The notes under the pieces were generated by a model. It was not told where the DNA came from and made no database searches. It was given only the letters and a program-made list of their open reading frames with translations. This document shows, piece by piece, positions 1 through 7,204 of a stretch of DNA of 41,578 bases; position 1 is the stretch's first letter; each line of letters opens with the position of its first letter. Origin of the DNA: Flavobacteriales bacterium (GTDB taxonomy: Bacteria > Bacteroidota > Bacteroidia > Flavobacteriales > BACL11). Both the position numbers and the translations under genes were made by a program. The DNA is taken from NCBI GenBank assembly GCA_002697625.1, contig NZWX01000024.1, positions 1-41,578 of the forward strand, given 5' to 3'.

Positions 1-42
1 AACTAAACTTAATATAAATATAATAAAATAATTTTTCATGTT

Positions 43-2418
43 TTAAAAATTAAAGTTCCAGGTAATTGACGGAAGTATTGGGAAGATTGAGACTTGATAT
101 GCTTTAGGAATTAAATTTCCATTTTGTATTGTTCCATTTTCTCCTTCTATACTATTTTCTAAACCTAAGTATATAAAATATGGATTTTTTCTATTGTATA
201 AATTATAAATTGAAAAGTTCCATGAAGATTTAAATTTCTTTTCTTTTTTAGGAGTATATGTAGCTCCAAAATCTAATCTGTGGTACGGCATCATTCGATA
301 TCCATTTCTAGAAGTATACTCCGTGTATACATTTCCATTTATTATATATCTTTCCGAAGGAAGTGTAATTGCGTTTCCTGTAGCATATACAAAAACTCCA
401 CTAAGCTCCCAGGAATCACTAAGTTTATATGTGCTGGTGATAGATAAATCATGTCTTCTATCATACTTTGCCGGATACGGATCACCGTCGTTTATTTCAT
501 CAAAATATCTTGTGGTTTTTGAAAGTGTATAACCAACCCATCCTGTTAACTTTCCCGTATTTTTTTTAGCGAAAAGTTCGACTCCGTATGAGTCTCCATT
601 TCCAAATGTGAATGAATTGTCACTACTGCTATTAGTGTTGTCTTCTGGAAGGATTCCCTCCTTGTATTCAATTAGGTTCTCCATTTCTTTATAATATAAT
701 TCTACTGATGTTTCGTACATATCTTCTTTAAAATTTTTAAAATAACCGGAAGCTATTTGTTTAGAAAATTTAGGTTTGACTAAATTAGTGCTAGGAACCC
801 ATAAGTCTGTGGGAAGGCTTACAGAACCTGTAGATGCTAGATGAATATATTGATAGTTCTCAGAATATGAAGCTTTAATTGAAGCAGTAGGATTTAATTT
901 ATATCGCATACTAAACCTAGGTTCAATATGTCGATAATGATTGTTGGTATCTAGCTGAATCTCGTTTGTTAGGAATGATATTGGATTTATGTCTCCACTG
1001 TGTTGAAATGAAGAATATCTTAAACCAATGTTTAATTTAAGAACGTCATTTATTTCAAAATCATCACTTAGGTATAGAGCAGCTTCATTTGAATATTGTT
1101 TAAATATTTCATCAGGGATAAATTCTACTTCTCCAGATCTTCCTGTCGCGTTTCCAGGAGTAAATATATGATATGTAAAATTGCTGCCAAATTTAATTTT
1201 ATGTTTTTGATTTGGAATATATAGAAAATCTGTTTTACTATTCCAGTCATTAATTCCAGAAAAAATTCTTAATTCAAAATCTGACTGTGCTATGTTAAAC
1301 TCAAATCTATAGTCAGTAAAAATCAAAGAAGTATTCATAAAGAGTTTATCATTAAACAGATGATTCCAACGAAGTGAAGTAGTAGCGTTTCCCCAAGGAA
1401 TTTCTATTCCAAAACCACTTTCATTGTCAGAAAAATTAAAAACATCTCTACCAAAGTAACCACTTAAATAAATTCTGTCTTTATCAGATATTTTATAATT
1501 TATTTTAGTGGTAAGGTCATAAAAATAATATCCAGATCCTGAAAATGGATTTGGTTCACCAGTTTCTTTGTTATTTCTGTTGAGAAAAGGTTTAGTTAGA
1601 ACATCTATATAGGTTCTTCTTCCGGATACAATAAATGAACTTTTATTTTTTTCTAATGGCCCCTGTAATGTTAGTCTAGAAGACAGTAGTCCAATACCTC
1701 CATCAGCTTGAAATTTTTTATTGTTTCCATCTTTCATAGATATATCTATTACCGACGAAAGTCGACCACCATATTCTGCAGGCATACCACCCTTGATTAT
1801 ATTCATATCTTTAATTGCGTCTGCATTAAAGACTGAAAAAAAACCAAATAGATGAGCGGCGTTATATACTACCGCCTCATCTAAAAGTACAAGATTTTGA
1901 TCAGGTCCACCCCCTCTGACATACAATCCAGAATTTCCTTCCCCTCCATTAGAAATACCAGGAAGTAGTTGTGCTGCTTTTAACACATCTATTTCTCCTA
2001 ATATGGCTGGTATACTTTTTACGTTTTGTATTTTTAATTTTACCTGACTCATATTACTTTTTTCTATATTCCCGTCAAGACGTTCTTCTGAAATTTTTAT
2101 TTCTTGTATTTGAGTGGAATTTTCTTTTAAAGAAATATTGATACGTTGGTTTTTGTTAAGATTTACTTCTATTGATTCAGTTTGTAGACCAATAAAAGAA
2201 AATACGATATTATAATTTCCTTTGGGTAATGTTAGAGAATAAAATCCATATTGATTAGAACTCGTTCCTTTATTAGAAGATTTGTCATATACAGACACCC
2301 CGATAAGATTCTCTCCGTTTGATTCTTCTTGTATGTATCCACTAATGGTAAAGTTTTGAGAGAAAGAAAAAAGAGTGTAAAATGAGAATAGAACTAAAAG
2401 TAGAAGATTTTTATTCAT
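43..2418 (-). CDS. TonB-dependent receptor with carboxypeptidase-like N-terminal domain
   Basis: Outer-membrane receptor expected to import a ligand using TonB/ExbBD energy; the substrate cannot be told from sequence. The 791 residues begin with a signal peptide (residues 1-21, ending FSFSQ). A carboxypeptidase-regulatory-like beta domain follows (about 23-105, with GVSVYDKSSNKGTSSNQYG), then a plug domain (about 120-230, including LYVRGGGPDQNLVLLDE and GGMPAEYGGRLSSV). The rest is a long beta-barrel ending in an aromatic residue (NFNF), as outer-membrane barrels do. No SusD-like partner lies next to it, so this is a stand-alone receptor rather than a glycan-utilisation SusCD pair. It is transcribed away from the Bax-inhibitor gene, from a perfect TAnnTTTG element about 25 bases upstream. 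Family assignment is secure; ligand unknown. Confidence 0.93.
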   Translation of the reverse strand: MNKNLLLLVLFSFYTLFSFSQNFTISGYIQEESNGENLIGVSVYDKSSNKGTSSNQYGFYSLTLPKGNYNIVFSFIGLQTESIEVNLNKNQRINISLKENSTQIQEIKISEERLDGNIEKSNMSQVKLKIQNVKSIPAILGEIDVLKAAQLLPGISNGGEGNSGLYVRGGGPDQNLVLLDEAVVYNAAHLFGFFSVFNADAIKDMNIIKGGMPAEYGGRLSSVIDISMKDGNNKKFQADGGIGLLSSRLTLQGPLEKNKSSFIVSGRRTYIDVLTKPFLNRNNKETGEPNPFSGSGYYFYDLTTKINYKISDKDRIYLSGYFGRDVFNFSDNESGFGIEIPWGNATTSLRWNHLFNDKLFMNTSLIFTDYRFEFNIAQSDFELRIFSGINDWNSKTDFLYIPNQKHKIKFGSNFTYHIFTPGNATGRSGEVEFIPDEIFKQYSNEAALYLSDDFEINDVLKLNIGLRYSSFQHSGDINPISFLTNEIQLDTNNHYRHIEPRFSMRYKLNPTASIKASYSENYQYIHLASTGSVSLPTDLWVPSTNLVKPKFSKQIASGYFKNFKEDMYETSVELYYKEMENLIEYKEGILPEDNTNSSSDNSFTFGNGDSYGVELFAKKNTGKLTGWVGYTLSKTTRYFDEINDGDPYPAKYDRRHDLSITSTYKLSDSWELSGVFVYATGNAITLPSERYIINGNVYTEYTSRNGYRMMPYHRLDFGATYTPKKEKKFKSSWNFSIYNLYNRKNPYFIYLGLENSIEGENGTIQNGNLIPKAYQVSIFPILPSITWNFNF

Positions 2419-2444
2419 TTAAAGTATAATTGTTTAATGATTTG

Positions 2445-2452
2445 CAAAATTA
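2445..2452 (-). promoter_or_regulatory. -7 promoter element of the TonB-dependent receptor gene
   Basis: Read on the minus strand this is TAATTTTG, a perfect match to the Bacteroidota -7 consensus TAnnTTTG, 26 bases upstream of the receptor start codon. I see no clear TTG -33 box at the expected spacing, so the call rests on the -7 box and its position. Confidence 0.45.
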
Positions 2453-2518
2453 ATCATTTACTTTTTTATAAAATGTTATAAGTAATAAGAATTTTTATTA
2501 ATAATTATATTGATGTAA

Positions 2519-2547
2519 TTGTAGTTGTTAAATAAACTTTATATTTT
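2519..2547 (+). promoter_or_regulatory. Possible promoter of the Bax-inhibitor-like gene
   Basis: TTG at 2519-2521 is followed after 18 bases by TATATTTT (2540-2547), one mismatch from TAnnTTTG, 30 bases before the start codon. It is the best candidate in the divergent intergenic region, but imperfect. Confidence 0.35.
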
Positions 2548-2577
2548 AGCTTTAAATTTAATTAAAAAATAGAAATT

Positions 2578-3306
2578 ATGATGAGATCTGGAAATCCGGC
2601 ATTAAATAAAAAGACATTTGAGAATTTTTCCAATACAAGTGGTACGGTAATGACACTTGATGGAACAGTTAATAAGACAGCAATTAGTCTTGGTTTATTA
2701 ATGATTGCTGCCTATTATACTTATTCAAATGCTATCATGGATTACATTCTTATTGGTTTTATAGGTGGTTTTATAGTTGCTTTAGTTACAATATTTAAAA
2801 AGGAATGGTCCCCAATAACTGTTCCAGTTTATGCTGTTTTGGAAGGCTTAGCTTTAGGAGGGGTTTCAAGTATTTATGCTCATGAATATGCTGATATTGT
2901 ACAACAAGCAATATTCTTAACATTTGGAATATTCTTCACATTGTTATTCGCATATAAAACCAAAGTGATTAAACCAACTGAAAATTTTAAACTTGGTGTT
3001 TTTGCTGCTACTGGTGGCATTGCAATAGTTTATTTAGTGAGTTTTATAATGAGTATGTTTGGAGGAGGAGGTTTGTCAGTTATGAATCCTACTAACTCCT
3101 CTATGTTAAGTATAGGGTTTTCATTATTTGTAGTAGTAATAGCTTCTTTAAACTTAGTAATGGACTTTGATTTTATTGAAGAAGGAGCCGAACAGGGTGT
3201 TCCTAAATATATGGAGTGGTATGGAGCCTTTGGCCTTCTAGTAACCTTAGTGTGGTTGTATTTGGAAATACTCCGACTATTGGCGAAACTGAGTTCGAGA
3301 GATTAA
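2578..3306 (+). CDS. Bax inhibitor-1/YccA family membrane protein
   Basis: Predicted polytopic inner-membrane protein of 242 residues. After a polar N-terminus (MMRSGNPALNKKTFENF) come about seven hydrophobic segments, and the tail pattern of an acidic stretch (DFDFIEEGAEQGVPKYMEWY) before a last helix is typical of the Bax-inhibitor-1 (BI-1/YccA/YbhL) family. Family members have been linked to calcium leak and to stress or membrane-protein quality control; the role here is not established. It starts with two consecutive ATG codons, so a start one codon later is possible. It is monocistronic: a divergent receptor lies upstream and a terminator immediately follows the stop. Confidence 0.88.
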   Translation: MMRSGNPALNKKTFENFSNTSGTVMTLDGTVNKTAISLGLLMIAAYYTYSNAIMDYILIGFIGGFIVALVTIFKKEWSPITVPVYAVLEGLALGGVSSIYAHEYADIVQQAIFLTFGIFFTLLFAYKTKVIKPTENFKLGVFAATGGIAIVYLVSFIMSMFGGGGLSVMNPTNSSMLSIGFSLFVVVIASLNLVMDFDFIEEGAEQGVPKYMEWYGAFGLLVTLVWLYLEILRLLAKLSSRD

Positions 3307-3310
3307 TAAA

Positions 3311-3336
3311 AAGGACACGTCGTGTCCCTTTTTTAT
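3311..3336. terminator. Bidirectional intrinsic terminator between the BI-1-like gene and typA
   Basis: GGACAC (3313-3318) pairs with GTGTCC (3322-3327) around a 3-base loop. Runs of A before and T after give a U-tract on either strand. It lies directly between the convergent stops and overlaps the last bases of typA. Confidence 0.8.
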
Positions 3337-5132
3337 TTTTTAATTTGTTTTCTTTTTCTGTCGTGTTCCTTAAGTAATATTTTTCGTAACCTTAAGTTTT
3401 TTGGAGTTACCTCGACATATTCGTCTGCTTGTATGTATTCTAATGCTTCTTCTAAAGTAAAGATAATCGGGGGAGCGATTTTGACTTTATCATCATTACC
3501 AGAAGACCGCATGTTAGACATCTTTTTAGTTTTCGTTACATTAATAACTAAATCGTCTGCTCTTGTATTTTTTCCAATAATCTGTCCTTCATAAATAGAC
3601 TGATTAGAGTCGACAAAGAAAGTTCCTCTTTCTTGCATGTTATTTAAAGAGTAAGGAATTGCATTTCCTTGTTCCATTGAAATTAAAGAACCGTTTAATC
3701 TTCCAGGAATAGTACCTTTGTGTGGTTGAAAATCCTTGAATCTGTGAGACATAATAGCTTCCCCAGCAGTTGCGGTAAGGAGATAGTTTCTTAATCCTAT
3801 AATTCCTCTAGAAGGAATAGTAAATTCTAAATGCATTAAATCTCCTTTTGGTTCCATTACCGTCATTTCCCCTTTACGTATCGTGACGATTTCTATAGCT
3901 TTTCCACTTAAATTTTCAGGTATATCTATGGTTAACTCTTCAATAGGTTCGCATGTTACGCCATCAATTTCTTTTATAATGACTTGAGGTTGTCCTATCT
4001 GAATTTCATAACCTTCTCTTCTCATAGTTTCTATCAATACGGAAAGATGTAAAACACCTCTACCAAAAACCCTGAACGTATCTGCAGAATCTGTTTGTTC
4101 TACTCTCAGTGCAAGATTTCTTTCCTCTTCTTTTTCCAATCGTTCTTTTATCTGACGAGATGTAACAAACTTACCATCCTGACCAAAAAATGGAGAATCG
4201 TTTATGGTAAAAGTCATACTCATAGTTGGTTCGTCAATTTTTATCGTAGGTAATGCTTCTGGATGTTCAAAATCTGCAATAGTATCTCCAATATCAAATC
4301 CTTCTATTCCTGTAATTGCACTAATTTCCCCAGACTTTACTTCTTGTACTTTTCTCTTTTCGAAGCCGTCAAAAACAAATACTTCTTTGATTTTTGCTTT
4401 TACTTTGCTACCATCTCTTTTACACAACATGACACTTTGGTTTTCTTTTACACTTCCTCTGTGTACTCTACCAATAGCAATTCTACCAATAAAAGAAGAG
4501 TAGTCTAATGAAGTGATTAGCATTTGAGTAGTTCCTAGATTTTCGGTAGGAGCGGGAATGTGTTCTAGAATTTTATCCATTAAATAAGTAATATCTTCTG
4601 TAGGTTTTTTCCAATCTTCTCCCATCCATCCGTTCTTACTAGAACCAAAAATTGTAGGAAAATCTAGTTGTTCCTCCGTAGCGTTCAAATTGAACATAAG
4701 TTCAAAAACCATTTCGTTTACTTCTTCTGGAGTACAATTAAGTTTATCGACCTTGTTAACTACTACGATTGGTTTCAATCCTAATTTTAAAGCTTTCGAT
4801 AGTACAAATCTGGTTTGTGGCATTGGCCCCTCAAAGGCGTCAACTAACAATACTACACCATCTGCCATATTTAATACTCTTTCTACTTCACCACCAAAGT
4901 CGGAATGTCCTGGAGTATCTAGAATATTAATTTTACAATCTTTATAATTTACAGATACATTTTTTGCAAGAATGGTAATTCCTCGTTCTTTCTCTAAAGG
5001 ATTTGAATCCATAATTAATTCCCCAGGATTTTCATGTTCTAGAAATATTTCTGAAGATAATAACATTTGATCTACTAAAGTGGTTTTTCCATGGTCAACA
5101 TGGGCTATAATAGCTATATTTCTTAGATTCAT
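3333..5132 (-). CDS. typA: Translational GTPase BipA/TypA
   Basis: Ribosome-associated GTPase related to EF-G, involved in ribosome assembly and stress or cold adaptation. The 599 residues match the family length. GTPase motifs are visible: G1 AHVDHGKTT (10-18), G2 around RGITI (50-54), G3 DTPGH (72-76) and G4 NKVD (126-129). Domain II and the EF-G-like domains III/V follow, with SRGIIGLRNYLLTATAGEA near residues 435-455 and the BipA-specific C-terminal domain after it. It is a single-gene transcript with its own upstream -7 element and converges on the BI-1-like gene. Nothing unusual in it. Confidence 0.97.
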   Translation of the reverse strand: MNLRNIAIIAHVDHGKTTLVDQMLLSSEIFLEHENPGELIMDSNPLEKERGITILAKNVSVNYKDCKINILDTPGHSDFGGEVERVLNMADGVVLLVDAFEGPMPQTRFVLSKALKLGLKPIVVVNKVDKLNCTPEEVNEMVFELMFNLNATEEQLDFPTIFGSSKNGWMGEDWKKPTEDITYLMDKILEHIPAPTENLGTTQMLITSLDYSSFIGRIAIGRVHRGSVKENQSVMLCKRDGSKVKAKIKEVFVFDGFEKRKVQEVKSGEISAITGIEGFDIGDTIADFEHPEALPTIKIDEPTMSMTFTINDSPFFGQDGKFVTSRQIKERLEKEEERNLALRVEQTDSADTFRVFGRGVLHLSVLIETMRREGYEIQIGQPQVIIKEIDGVTCEPIEELTIDIPENLSGKAIEIVTIRKGEMTVMEPKGDLMHLEFTIPSRGIIGLRNYLLTATAGEAIMSHRFKDFQPHKGTIPGRLNGSLISMEQGNAIPYSLNNMQERGTFFVDSNQSIYEGQIIGKNTRADDLVINVTKTKKMSNMRSSGNDDKVKIAPPIIFTLEEALEYIQADEYVEVTPKNLRLRKILLKEHDRKRKQIKK

Positions 5133-5153
5133 TGTTTTGTTTTAAAAAGTTTA

Positions 5154-5161
5154 CAAAACTA
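5154..5161 (-). promoter_or_regulatory. -7 promoter element of typA
   Basis: The minus strand reads TAGTTTTG, a perfect TAnnTTTG match, 21 bases upstream of the typA start. No clear -33 TTG is seen. Confidence 0.45.
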
Positions 5162-5267
5162 ATCTTTATATTATCTAAAATGGATAAAAGGAAGTTAAAT
5201 TAATAATTTATATTTATAGCAGTAGAAAAGTAGATTTTACATGAAATAAATAAAAATAAAACATTTG

Positions 5268-5297
5268 TTGTTTGTTTTTAATAAATTACTATTTTTG
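5268..5297 (+). promoter_or_regulatory. Promoter of rpmE2
   Basis: TTG (5268-5270), a 19-base spacer and TATTTTTG (5290-5297) form a full match to the Bacteroidota sigma-A promoter (TTG, about 19 bases, TAnnTTTG). The start codon follows 36 bases after the -7 box. Confidence 0.65.
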
Positions 5298-5333
5298 CTG
5301 TCCTATTTCGGGAAATCTAAAAAATAAAGAAAA

Positions 5334-5588
5334 ATGAAAACAGGAATACATCCAGAAGATTATAGATTATGCGTATTTAAGGATATGTCGACAGACTATA
5401 TGATTTTAACAAAATCTTGTGCACCTTCAACTGAGAATATAAAGTATACAGACGGAAATGAATACCCATTAATCAAAATGGAGATTTCTTCTGATTCTCA
5501 TCCATTCTATACAGGTAAAACAAAACTAGTAGATACTGCAGGTAGAATTGATAAATTTAAGAACAGATATAAAAACTTAAAAAAGTAA
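5334..5588 (+). CDS. rpmE2: 50S ribosomal protein L31, type B
   Basis: Ribosomal large-subunit protein bL31 of 84 residues. The opening ([17 protein letters not shown]), the central [11 protein letters not shown] and the tail ending in FKNRYK are characteristic. It lacks the paired CxxC zinc-binding cysteines of type A L31: only two isolated cysteines are present (C13 and C29). It is therefore the zinc-independent type B form, the usual one in Bacteroidota. It sits alone between its own strong promoter and its own terminator. Confidence 0.96.
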   Translation: MKTGIHPEDYRLCVFKDMSTDYMILTKSCAPSTENIKYTDGNEYPLIKMEISSDSHPFYTGKTKLVDTAGRIDKFKNRYKNLKK

Positions 5589-5610
5589 TTTAAGTTTGAT
5601 AAATAAACAA

Positions 5611-5641
5611 AAGCCCATACTAATTAGTGTGGGCTTTTTTA
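5611..5641 (+). terminator. Intrinsic terminator of rpmE2
   Basis: AAGCCCA (5611-5617) and TGGGCTT (5630-5636) pair, extended inward by ACTA/TAGT to a stem of about 12 base pairs. It is followed by a T run, about 20 bases after the rpmE2 stop. Confidence 0.9.
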
Positions 5642-5643
5642 TT

Positions 5644-5651
5644 TAGATTTG
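5644..5651 (+). promoter_or_regulatory. -7 promoter element of the GlmU-like gene
   Basis: TAGATTTG is a perfect TAnnTTTG, directly behind the rpmE2 terminator and 17 bases before the next start codon. No clear -33 box; it would overlap the terminator. Confidence 0.45.
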
Positions 5652-5668
5652 TAAAATAATTTTTTAGA

Positions 5669-6826
5669 ATGAATGTAATTTTATTTGATACAGATAGAGA
5701 AAACTTATTTCCTTTAAGTTTGACAAGACCAATATCTAATTTTAGAGTTGGAATACTCACTATTAAAGAAAAGTGGGAGCTTTATTATAAATCTGTATCT
5801 GTAAAAACAGAAGAATATCTTGCTGAAAAATTTCCGTGTATTATTAAAAAAGAAAACCTTTGGATAAATAGTTCTATTTTGCCATCAGAAGATTTGGTAA
5901 CAGAGATTAATTCCCTCAGAAAAGGAGAACTCCTAAAAAAAGGAGATGTTATTATTGCGGTGAACAATTATAAATTTGACACTTCCAAATTAAATGAAAT
6001 AGAATGTAATTCCTTTTACAATAGAATCAATGATTTATGGGATATTTTTTCTTTAAATTCTGAAGAGATAAAAATAGACTTTAAAAAAATTACTAAAGGC
6101 AGAAAATCACAGAAACTCGAAGAGTTAAGTATAAAGATTGGAGATTATCCACTTTTTATTGAGAAAGGAGCAAAAATAGTATCTAGTTTTATAAACTGTA
6201 CTAATGGTCCTGTATATATAGGTAAGGATGCAGAGGTAATGGAAGGTTGTTTTATAAGGGGTCCATTTGCAATGTCAAATAATTCGGTACTCAAAATAAT
6301 GGCTCGAATTTATGAAGGTACTACTTTAGGACCCTATTGTAAAGTAGGTGGAGAAGTGAATAATTCGGTGTTTTTTGGATTTTCTTCAAAATCTCATGAG
6401 GGTTATTTAGGAAATTCTGTAATAGGAGAGTGGTGTAATTTAGGAGCGGATACAAACAATTCCAATCTAAAAAATAATTATACAGAGGTAAAAATTTGGA
6501 ATTACAAAATGGAACGATTTAAGAAAACAGGATTACAATTTTGCGGTTTGATTATGGCAGATCACTCTAAGTGTGGAATCAATACAATGTTTAATACTGG
6601 AACAGTTGTTGGGGTGAGTGCTAATGTCTTTGGAAGTGGTTTTCCAAGAAATATAATTCCTTCTTTTAGTTGGGGTGGAGCTTCTGGATTTACTACATAT
6701 AAAACGAATAAAGTTTTTGAAGTGGCTGAGTTAGTGATGAAGAGAAGAAATATTGTATTTTCAGATTTAGATAAAGAAATACTCAATAAGGTATTTGAAC
6801 TGACATCTAAATATAGAAATTATTAA
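5669..6826 (+). CDS. GlmU-like putative sugar nucleotidyltransferase / left-handed beta-helix protein
   Basis: A 385-residue two-domain protein. The N-terminal part (about 1-140) contains FPLSLTRPISNFRVGILTI near residues 11-29, typical of the divergent GlmU-like nucleotidyltransferases of Bacteroidota. The C-terminal part (about 150-340) has hexapeptide-type repeats expected to fold as a left-handed beta-helix, with stretches such as GPVYIGKDAEVMEGCFIRGPF and GCNLGADTN-like turns. The predicted activity is transfer of a nucleotide to a sugar phosphate, perhaps with acyl transfer, for cell-envelope precursors. True GlmU is larger and has the LAAGxGTRM loop, which I do not see, so the exact reaction is unproven. 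Confidence 0.82.
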   Translation: MNVILFDTDRENLFPLSLTRPISNFRVGILTIKEKWELYYKSVSVKTEEYLAEKFPCIIKKENLWINSSILPSEDLVTEINSLRKGELLKKGDVIIAVNNYKFDTSKLNEIECNSFYNRINDLWDIFSLNSEEIKIDFKKITKGRKSQKLEELSIKIGDYPLFIEKGAKIVSSFINCTNGPVYIGKDAEVMEGCFIRGPFAMSNNSVLKIMARIYEGTTLGPYCKVGGEVNNSVFFGFSSKSHEGYLGNSVIGEWCNLGADTNNSNLKNNYTEVKIWNYKMERFKKTGLQFCGLIMADHSKCGINTMFNTGTVVGVSANVFGSGFPRNIIPSFSWGGASGFTTYKTNKVFEVAELVMKRRNIVFSDLDKEILNKVFELTSKYRNY

Positions 6827-6899
6827 TACCTGACAATATTTCCTGTTTTTATCGTTTGGAATGATATTTGTATCTGTATATTATAGAAAATAACATAAA

Positions 6900-7202
6900 A
6901 TGACTGATTTTAATTTTAATACATTTTTTGATAAATTCGAAAAGGAGAAACTTTGTAATTTATTAGAGTGTTCCACATCAGAATTAGATGAAATAATTGA
7001 AAATGCAGAGAAAATTTACAAAGAAACAGATTCTGTGTACGATAGTGTGATGAAGATCTTACAACAAGGAAATAATATAAGGGAAGCTACACTAATAGGC
7101 CTGATGTGTGGAAAATATTTTGGTTTTAATCATGCGGAGGAACAAATAGAGAATGATATAAAACAAAAATTGTTTGATGCATTTAATAAAAGAAGAGGAT
7201 AA
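6900..7202 (+). CDS. Small hypothetical protein directly upstream of lon
   Basis: A 100-residue soluble protein I do not recognise. It opens with an aromatic-rich stretch (TDFNFNTFFDKFEKE). The middle is acidic and likely helical (SELDEIIENAEKIYKETDSVYDSVMKILQQ), a hydrophobic segment follows (ATLIGLMCGKYFGF), and the tail is charged and helical. No signal peptide, membrane segment or catalytic motif is visible. Its stop codon lies 2 bases before the lon start, so the two genes are almost certainly co-transcribed and may be translationally coupled. A 73-base gap separates it from the preceding gene, without a convincing promoter box. Confidence 0.72.
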   Translation: MTDFNFNTFFDKFEKEKLCNLLECSTSELDEIIENAEKIYKETDSVYDSVMKILQQGNNIREATLIGLMCGKYFGFNHAEEQIENDIKQKLFDAFNKRRG

Positions 7203-7204
7203 GA

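Noticed and set aside
323-532. Short plus-strand open frame inside the receptor gene
   Set aside because: Opposite the conserved beta-barrel coding region with no independent support; the same applies to the other short frames opposite typA, lon, cca and uvrA.
2484-2500. TAATAA/TTATTA inverted repeat between the receptor and BI-1-like genes
   Set aside because: Short, purely A/T and expected by chance in this composition.
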